From: Venturia oleaginea
Taxonomy: Eukaryota; Ascomycota; Dothideomycetes; Venturiales; Venturiaceae
Assembly: GCA_013176395.1 (NCBI GenBank)
Contig: JABMLP010000018.1
Span: 186,001-250,000, forward strand
DNA: 64,000 nt
Direction: 5' to 3'
In this document: positions 56,192 to 64,000 of the stretch, one piece after another
How positions within the stretch are numbered: the first letter of the stretch is position 1
Layout of the letters: each line of letters starts with the position of its first letter
Position numbers and translations under genes: made by a program
Notes under the pieces: generated by a model
The model's database searches: none
What the model saw: only the letters and a program-made list of their open reading frames with translations
What the model was told of the DNA's origin: nothing

Positions 56192-57828
56192 TTAGTCCTT
56201 ACAATCCGCTCTCGCTCCGACTCGCATGATTTTTAGCCACTCGAGCAGCACTCTTGAAAATCTAAGGGACTTTTCCCGCTCATCATCTTTTGCTAATCCC
56301 CTACTTCCCCCTCTTCGAAAAGCCTGTATCTGCTGAATATCGTTGACAAAAAACTTCATCTCTTTGTCATCCTGCCATACCAACACCCCAATCTCCTCTG
56401 CATACTTAACAGTCTGCTTATATTGTGCCATACTCCCAAATTCTTTCATCAAAACACCCTTGACACAAACCATCCGATTTTCCTCCAACTGCCACAGTCG
56501 GATCTGATCCACCACCGTCGGCGGAAGAACAGGCGTGTTCTTCAGCATTTGGGGATGCGCATGTGTGGCAATGTAGGAGATGATTTGGTCAGATGTGATA
56601 CCGAGTTGGATGGCCGCATTGATGGATTTTTTGGTGAGGATGCCAGAGACAAGATTTGGGAAGCGGGTATGGAGTTTTGTAAAGAGGGCGAGGATTTTGG
56701 TTTGCAGTCGCGAGTTTGTGTAGGCGTAAAGACGATGGTTAGTTTCGAGGATTATATAGCCACCTTTCCCAGCGTTGGATTCTGTTATGTCTGAGTTGTC
56801 GCCTGATATCAGGAGGGCACCAGCGTCGCTGGTCAGAGTTGTGGACAAGCGGGTTGGATAGAAGCGTGAAGAGTCGCCAGGATGCATATAGACGATGCCA
56901 AAATCTCCAAGATCTTCAATCATTTTGATTTGAGTCTGCGTGAGAGATGCCGTGCCATAATCCTGGCCCAATTCGAGTGATCCAAGCATGAAAAGGAAGG
57001 ACAGCACCTCGACCGTGTCCATGCGCAGCTGTTCTATCCATTAGTGCTTTGTCCCCAAAATCAGACAGCTTCATACACACCTCCTCACTTGCCGACAAGT
57101 AAACAATCAGCAAACTCCAGACCTGAGTATTAGCCTCCTGAAGCACAAACTCAAACCCTTCCTTCGTGATCCTGTTAGAAAGTGAAACCAGGTGCCCCAA
57201 CTGTAAGAGTTGGATCGTTGCCTTTTTCAACTGAGCAGTGGACCTCATATTGCCTGACGACCCAACCATGAAATCCAGAATAGTCTCCCATTTCGTCTTC
57301 GCCCACTGATCCAACCATGGTACTGTAGGCTTGCTGGGGTCCGGTGTGCTGCACGGGATACCGAAAGACTTGTGATTTCCTCCACCGGTCAGGGCTCGTC
57401 GAAGGGAGAGGGAGAAGGAGGGGGAGAGTTGGTAGGCACGGGGAGCAGCAGGCTCGGGGACCACGGTGAGGATGTGAAGTCGTTCCAGGATCGTGATCGC
57501 TTCGTCTCGTTCTCTGTTTCATCTTTCAGTGTTTGCACTCCAGCCTCAATGCTAATAAGTTGTTCTCACTTTCGACAAGCCGCTTTTATCCAGGTGTGCA
57601 ATTCTGACTCCAGGAGAGGGTCCGGCATATAGAGCATGACCATCACTATCGTTTTAGCTGAGACATCCAGTCAGTGTTATTTCGCGCCATGAACAATCAG
57701 CAAGCAGCCGTACCCAAGTGAGGCAACATGCGCCTCAGCACAGCGAGAACAGTCGATGGCTGCTCATAAAGTTTCTTGAACGCCAGACCCGGCAATCCCT
57801 CCAGGTACTCAAGGAGTGCGGCCGACAT
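56192..57828 (-). CDS. tfb2: TFIIH subunit TFB2 (p52)
   Basis: Four exons, 57714-57828, 57570-57657, 57081-57513 and 56192-57028, encode 490 residues (yeast 513). Introns of 56, 56 and 52 bp join as MLPHL-AKTIVMVM, AACRK-ERDEAI and SASEE-LRMDTVEVL. The start MSAALLEYLEGLPGLAFKKL and the blocks WIKAACRK, LHILTVVP, LDQWAKTKWETILDFMVGS, LEVLSFLFMLGSLE-like (VEVLSFLFMLGSLEL) and VLPPTVVDQIRLWQLEENR are diagnostic for p52/Tfb2. The last 70 residues form the part that pairs with TFB5 and regulates the XPB helicase. TFIIH opens promoters and damaged DNA. Gene intact. Confidence 0.95.
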
Positions 57829-58797
57829 CTTTGCAGATGATACGGCTGTAGTGATAAGTGTTACCTCAGTATCATGTTCGAAGGCCTTTTCGAGCCTACG
57901 AGGAATGATGGAGGAAAGCGTTGAAGCCAGAAAGTGGAAGGCTCAGGTAGACTGTTGAAGCCTTGTTGCCTCAATCACGAAAACACGATTTTTCGTGTCG
58001 TTTCAGCCTTCTTCACTGCATATACAAGGCGCGCGAATTATACACAATTCAATAAGTTACCATTGTTATAGAGTGTAAAAATTACTAATCACTCTCGAGA
58101 GACCCATCAGCTAGGTCCCCGAGAGTCAACACCGCTTCTAAAACCACGCCAACAACAAAATGCACGCTGACCGGAATGGAGCGTGCCATGAAAGGATACT
58201 GATTCCAACATCATCCAGGACTCTCCATCCAACGCCAAAGACGCCTTCCAAGAATGATTTTCTGTGCCATAGCCGACAAAACTCCAACTACAAAATATAG
58301 TGTCGCATAGATGCGAGAGCGAGAGTGATTGTGTTTCCTCCACTTATCTGACAGAATCCAAGAATATTGTTAATCGCGATCGTTGAGCGTAACTACAAAT
58401 TGGAAGTGCGAAACGTCGAGAAGGTTGGTTGTTGCATGCCAATGTTGGCGAAAGCCAGTTGGATTGGCTTGCTAGAGGTCAGGCTGCGACGGGAGGACCT
58501 CGAAAATTTGGTGAGCGCATGCATCAGTCAGTCCTACAACAATGTACTAGCAGTTCGATGCAAGAGTCGCGCCAGCAGCGATTCGGTCAAGAGAGCAAGA
58601 AACTGATCTATTGTCCATCAGAACCATAATCCAAGAGTCGTGCAAGAGGTCCAAGGTCCGGTTGAGAGAATTCCAAGACCACCGGAATCCTCAACACAAC
58701 TCAAAGAAAGATAAGGATCTAAACATGCTTCTCTCTCCCACTGTTTATGCTTATAACCCTTGTCTAATGGCAAACATGGGGAGGTGGCTTCAAAACA
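57829..58797. other. 1.0 kb intergenic
   Basis: Upstream of TFB2 and downstream of the 672-residue gene. The minus frame 58107-58343 has no recognised content. Confidence 0.5.
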
Positions 58798-60968
58798 TCA
58801 TAGCTCCTCTTCCATGGTCTGGTCAGGCTTCTTGAGTATTGGTCCCGGCTCGAATTTTGATATCGTTTCCTCTGGAACGCCAGCCGGGAATGAACCGCCT
58901 GCTCCGCTGGAGAAAGCAGAAGCGATTCCGCCCTCGCTCTCGCGCCGCGGTCCAACATTGTCAGAATCCAGTGCGAGCTTCTTCCGTACGCCTTCGTCAA
59001 AACCGGGCAAGCTGGCACGTTGCTTCTTGAACGGTGATCCGATAATGGCACCTGGTTCGAGGTCCGCCAGAAATCCAGATAGAGGCGGTTGGAGTGAGCC
59101 TGCCGTGAACGAAATTGTGCCGTTCGTCGAGCCTGTCAGATCCAGCGTTGGGATATCGGTTGAAGTCGGCGTGGTCGCTAATGGGCTCTGCTTTCGATCT
59201 TGCTCTTTCGGTGAGGGAACGTTGAGTGGCTCAGCGGAATGATGGCGTTTTAGCTATTTGAAATCAGTACACAGTATGATTTAGTGAGACATAAGTCCGG
59301 ACGAACCCTAATCTTTCGCACATCTTCTGACAGCTTCTCTTCTTGCATTACTTCCTCTAGAGACAACTCTTTGATTGGCTGATCTTTGCTGTCATCCTCA
59401 TCAATACGCCTATCGCCATCGTCTTCATCATCATTGTCGCTGTCCATGGCATCATCGTTTCCTGGTCTGCCGCCCTTGCGTTTGCTTGCTGCGGCATCAC
59501 GGTAGCCCGCGAAATTCTTGGTGCCAGGAGAGGACGTGCTTAAAGGGGCAATATTGCCAAAATCCAATTGCTTCGACTGTCGTTTAGCTGCAACTGGTGT
59601 CTTGGCTGCTTCCTTTGGCGGTGGCAGGATACCCATCTTTTGTAATTGACCTGAAAATGTTAGCAGCCATCCAAGGATAAGTGGAAAATATTGCATAAAG
59701 ACTGAACAGGGAGAGGAGTCGAATGATGCCAATCATCGTATCAGGAAGTCCCGCAGCAGGCTGATTTCTGACAATGCAGGAAAGGGATATGCCAGAAACC
59801 CAATTTGCTGGGATTGAGAGCAATGTTCCAGGTCCAGCCAAATCTAAATATACCGTCTCTGTTCAGCCTATGCACTGATGTATAACTTACGCTGGCCACG
59901 GTAGTAGAAGGTGAACACCGCATAAGGCTTGTGCGGTGGGTCAATCCCAGTCACAGTCTGGGTGCTGATCGATCTGGGGTCCAAAGTCCGAGGTTTAGCA
60001 AAACTCGTTGTGTGGTCGATATCTGCATCTCCTTCGCCGCTGCCATTCATCGTCTCCTCGTCATCATGAACGTCAAATTGAGGAGAGTATTCGCCTCGCT
60101 TGACTTCTCCAGAGGCCAGCACTCTGAACAGAGCCACCTTGATCTGTCCAGCGGATTCCGGCATTGGCGCATCATCCTCAGAGTCGGTGTCTGACGCATC
60201 GCTATCATTATCGTCCGAGAGACTCTGTATTGGTGCATTTTTATCGGCCCCATAGCGCAAAACACCCTCATGATCTCGATCAATTCGTTTGCCCTTGTTG
60301 ACACGGCTGATCAAATCGTCTTCATCGTCGCTGCCTGCCTCCTTCTTTTCTTTTCTCTTGCGCTCGAATCGCTTCCTCCGACGCTCTATTGTAGCGGCCG
60401 CGTTTCCGTCTTTTCCTTCAAGATCCAGGCCATTTAGCCATCTTTCCAGCCCTACCTCGCGGAAGATGAACTCTTTCTCTGCGAGACCACCTCCTTCTGA
60501 ATGTGGCACACTGACCCAACGTGAGTTAACCCACGTCTCTTCACCTCGTCTAAGAAGCGTAGCAACCTCCTCTTTAGGACGTCCGTCAAAGTAGATGTAT
60601 GCAGCGATGGTTTCATTCGCGGAGGAGGTCAGGGGCGTGTAAGGCGCTATGATGCCGCTATGTTTTCCTCGAAAAGTGCTGGTATCTGAGTTGCCGCCCA
60701 CAACCTTGGGACGTGGATGAGGTTCTTCGGTGGACGCGCTTGGGGTCGAGTAAGGAACGTTCAGGCCTGGAGTGAGAAGTGTGATGGAGATTGCAAATGT
60801 GACTGGTTCTGGCCTGTTGGTTCCTGGTTGTAGTCTGGGAGGAGGAACCGGGATATGGGTCGTGATTCGGTGGTGTTTAGCTTGCTTCTGGATGCCGTGT
60901 TCTGATAATGGACCTCCTCCGGCACCAGTTGTGTGTATGCTGACCGCAAGGCCGTGGAAGCAAGGCAT
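58798..60968 (-). CDS. unknown conserved-looking fungal protein, 672 residues
   Basis: Four exons, 59891-60968, 59703-59843, 59307-59650 and 58798-59253. Introns of 47, 52 and 53 bp all keep frame, for example SLF-SQLQKMGILPPP and RKIR-LKRHHSAEPL. The N-terminal part (residues 1-170) looks folded (AYIYFDGRPKEEVATLLRR, WVNSRWVSVPHSEGG). A charged helix (RRRKRFERKRKEKKEAGSDD) and acidic stretches lead to a second ordered piece near YAVFTFYYRGQ. The C-terminal half is disordered with basic, Ser-rich and KR-type signals that suggest the nucleus (inference). Upstream on the same strand, TFASIVVQEE could splice (GTACGC donor near 61075, AG near 61000) onto EISLSAFAVSTMPCF, so the true start may lie 5' of 60968; no ATG could be found for it. 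Confidence 0.65.
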
Positions 60969-61686
60969 GGTAGAGACAGCGAACGCGCTTAAGGAGATTT
61001 CTGTGGGACATGTTAGCGATGATCCAAAAGTCCTTCGAGTGCTTCAAGTGAGTGAGAGCTTCTGATACCCGGCGTACCTTCTTGTACTACGATAGAAGCG
61101 AAAGTGTTTTTGGTAGAAGGAGGCAGCTCTGGTTCCAGAAAAAGATGTTGGTGTATCGCAAACCCGGTTTGATGACTGTTCCGCACGATTGTTCTTCCTG
61201 ATGGACTTGAGGATGTCCTGTCTGTGTGTCCTCAGTGTTCTTGGTGTTGTAGCTGGTTTGTGTGGTAGCGATGCAATGTTATTCTGTTCTGCGAGCAAGA
61301 GGCGGGGAGGGTGTTGGCAGGAGCTATTTATTCGTCAAGAAGAGTAGAGTCTCCACAGGCGGTGAAGATTTGTGAATACAATATGAGGGTGGGTCTTTGT
61401 CTGAACGGTGAATTCTCTTGCTACACAATGCCAACTGATTCGACAGGTCAAGCTTTACTGAGGTGCTCGGAATCCAATTCGCCGCCAAGGCTCTAAGCTC
61501 AAGGCAGTAATCGCAGCTTCAATTCACGTAGATCATACTGGGGTATTGTAGACAGCTCATACACAAAGGTCATCAGGTCACTAGAAACTGCACTGCCATT
61601 GCAAGCTCATTGATAACGTTTCATTCATTCTTTCTTTCATTCATTCAATTCACAGGTTGAGTGTGCTGTCAAAGAACTACCGTTAC
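60969..61686. other. 0.7 kb upstream region with a possible extra 5' exon
   Basis: Minus-strand text around 61075-61180 (HQHLFLEPELPPSTKN, TFASIVVQEE) is in frame with the next exon after a likely intron, but it lacks an ATG. It is noted for the gene at 58798. Confidence 0.4.
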
Positions 61687-63464
61687 CTATGTACTAGCAC
61701 CCAACACCTTTGCAACCACGTTCATCATCTTCAGACACTCTTCATCTTTCAAAGGCCTGCCTACTACCTGTATCCCGGTCGGCGCCCCTTCAACGGCATC
61801 CGGCAAGTCTATTGATATCGTTAGTACAGTTCTCGATAAGTTTCGAGGGTTAGGAACTTACAAGGAGGCTCATAAACCACATTCTGCCTGATGTAGTCCT
61901 TGTCTAATGCTTTCTCCGCTTTGAGATACGGAATTGACCCAGCCGGGTAGTTGATCAGATTCGGCAGCACAGTGTAAATCGGCACACCACACGTATCATG
62001 AGGAACAGCCGTAGCTTGATACGCAGGCATTATAAATCCATCCAGCTGGTTCTGAACCATGAGATCATGGTAGACATGCACGATCTTCGCGCGCTGCATA
62101 TTCATCTCAAAAATCTGATCAAGTGTTGGCTCGTAATCTTTGAGTTCTTCGAAACTGGATATGGCAATAGAATCAACCCAAGGTTCTCCGGCATCATTGA
62201 TGAAGCCGACCGGTGTCTTCTTGGGGTCCATGAGGAAGTACTTCCACGAAAGAATTGCTGCCTCCCACATATCAGGGATCAGACCATCAAGTGGGACGAT
62301 GATATTGCCTGCATCGGTCAAGGCTTTCGCGGCGCTTTTCATACATCTCAACATGGACGGGTGTAAGGGACGCTTGGGATGCTCAGTGATGAGTCCGAGG
62401 CGTAGGGGTCGCTTGTAGGGTTCGACGGCTCTCCATGGGATATTCAGAGCGTTTTCGTCGAGATCCCATGGTTCGCTTTCGATGATCGTTTTCATGAAGA
62501 GCTCCATATCCCGAACGGAGTGTGCCTCGGGACCAATGCAAGGGAGGATAGAACTAGGAGCCCCCATGCGGCCTGGTGGGGTTTTTCCAGCAAAGGGAAC
62601 TCGAGCCGAGGTTGGCTTGAATCCAAATATACCATCGCAGAGAGCTGGAATGCGGACGGAACCTGCGATGTCTGTTCCCACACCTAGGAGTGACCCACGG
62701 AGCTTTATAAGAGCACCTTCACCTCCAGTAGACCCTCCTGCGGTTAGTGATAGTTTAACAGGATTCAAGGTTCGCCCAAAAACGTTGTTTTCGCTGTCTG
62801 CGGTCATCATCGTTTGGGGAAGATTCGTTTTGACGTATACGACGCCGCCATGGCGTAGTATAAGGTTAACCACCGCTGAGCTGTTTGTTGCAGCTGGTCT
62901 TTTCAAAAACTCGACATAGCCGATAGTTGACGTGACACCAACAACGTTAAAGGAGTCCTTCAGGCTGATGGGAAGGCCATGGAGAGGACCCATGGGCTTC
63001 TTATTCTTCTCGAAGTAAGCGTCGACTTCCTTTGCTCGTTCGAGTGCTTGATCGAAGAATATCTCAGTCAAGCAGTTGACCTGATTCTGTCAGTGGCCGT
63101 CATATGAATCGTGACAACAGGATATCTCACTAGCTGCTGTGCGATGGCCGCCCGCTTGCAAAATGCCAGTGTGACATCGTAAGAGCTTCATTCTCATCAG
63201 CGTAGCCCGGATCACGTCCCCAATCATTGCTTACCTGACTTGTCCGCTTGCCATGTTCTCCAGCAACTCAGTTGCGTCATACTTCTCCGTCAATTCGATT
63301 TCTCTTTCACTCAAAATGCCACACTTCCTGGGTACATCAAGCACGTTCAAATCCGCCTCACGGTTGATCATGCATAGGATAGATTCTGAAAGTCGCCATT
63401 CAGTCGGAATCTTGGCTGCATTTTGTTCTCGCTTTGCAGCGGATACCGTTTGCCAATCTGGCAT
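61687..63464 (-). CDS. amidase signature-family enzyme (acetamidase-like)
   Basis: Four exons, 63235-63464, 63131-63185, 61862-63080 and 61687-61808, encode 541 residues (AmdS-type enzymes are about 545). Introns of 49, 50 and 53 bp join as GQV-SSYDVTLAF, IAQQL-VNCLTEI and VYEPP-YLPDAVEG. The catalytic triad is complete: Lys in LPISLKDSF (about 137), cis-Ser in TAGGSTGGEGALI (about 212) and nucleophile Ser in GTDIAGSVRIPA (about 236). The end PTGIQVVGRPLKDEE is conserved. Such enzymes hydrolyse acetamide or other amides to acid plus ammonia. The exact substrate is unknown. No signal peptide, so likely cytosolic. Intact. Confidence 0.92.
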
Positions 63465-64000
63465 GATGTTTAAACTGCTGGTGAATCGTGATGTTGAAAG
63501 AAGGTTGAACGCAGATGTTCGGAGGCCGATGATAAAGTGGAGCCGATGTTTACAACTCGCCCTGCAGCTGCATGAGGGGTACCGTAGCCCACATTTATGC
63601 TGATCTATGAAACATGAAGAGCTAGTTCAGACAAGAGTCGCGGTTGAGATCGCGGGTTAATAAATGATGCATGCCAGTAAGTGTATGATATTCGAGCATT
63701 TGTATGCGCTCTTAGGACGCGGCAGACTCACTCTTTCTGTGCTGACGTGTGAAAAATCTCGCAATTGCGGAATTCTAAATTTAATGCCCAGAGTTCGTCC
63801 TGTCTCTCGAACGATTTCTTCACTGAGCATTCTAGTTACCGCTTAATTTTTCAGTCAAATGACTACCTCACTGTGGTTTCTCGCCCACTGGGAGGTTGTG
63901 AGCCGTTTTGCAATACAAATCCAGTGCCTTTAGCTGCTAGAGGAAAACGGACACGAGTATTCGTTTCTGCATCTGGGACTCTGATAGGTAAAACCTCCTC
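63465..64000. other. 0.5 kb right-edge region, no gene seen
   Basis: Promoter of the amidase gene. A 60-codon plus frame at 63664-63846 is not supported. Nothing clearly crosses the right edge. Confidence 0.5.

Noticed and set aside
58107..58343. 78-codon minus-strand frame between TFB2 and the 672-residue gene
   Set aside because: No supporting motif, and no splice sites connect it to neighbours.

Overview
The window comes from a filamentous ascomycete (Pezizomycotina). The genes carry many short GT-AG introns (mostly 47-60 bp) with CTAAC/CTGAC-like branch sites. The gene families are fungal: NUXM of complex I, bZIP-DUF3425, Egh16-type secreted protein, fungal rhodopsin-like membrane protein and HET domain. 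Several inactive genes carry stop codons at apparent Trp (TGG to TGA/TAG) or Gln (CAA to TAA) codons, as expected from repeat-induced point mutation (RIP) or similar decay. The class within Pezizomycotina cannot be fixed from the sequence alone. Splice models below were built by eye from reading frame, splice consensus and family knowledge; no database was searched.

Layout. 1-237: start of a small secreted protein gene running off the left edge. 2318-7827: a divergent pair, complex I subunit NUXM (-) and the Aquarius/Cwf11 spliceosomal helicase (+). 8868-9983: RS-rich GPALPP-motif protein. 11075-12612: FAD monooxygenase. 13157-14460: bZIP-DUF3425 factor. 15631-22948: complete TOR kinase. 23036-31000 is a transposon graveyard. 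It holds a Tc1/mariner-like element splitting a small membrane-protein gene, a kinase-like pseudogene, a nuclease-like gene with a 73-bp inverted duplication, a young internally deleted copia retrotransposon, and an older gag relic. 32408-40783 holds lineage-specific or unknown genes around MED27, including three divergent paralogs and two frame-disrupted small genes. 41513-46862: rhodopsin-like membrane protein, PEX14 and an Egh16-type secreted protein. 48409-55646 is a second decayed block: MOSC pseudogene, two solo LTRs 12 bp apart, and a HET-domain pseudogene split by a pogo/Fot1-type element. 56192-63464 returns to housekeeping genes: TFIIH subunit TFB2, an unknown 672-residue protein and an amidase.

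How the genes fit together. Eukaryotic gene order gives little operon logic. The housekeeping genes serve separate core processes: respiration (NUXM), splicing (Aquarius), growth control (TOR), transcription (MED27, TFB2) and peroxisome import (PEX14). They form gene-dense islands between two transposon-rich blocks. I see no biosynthetic gene cluster, CRISPR array or tRNA/rRNA gene. The most interesting unexplained signals are the C-x9-Y paralog cluster (36-39 kb), the transposon that split a small gene just upstream of TOR, the 73-bp hairpin, and the paired solo LTRs.
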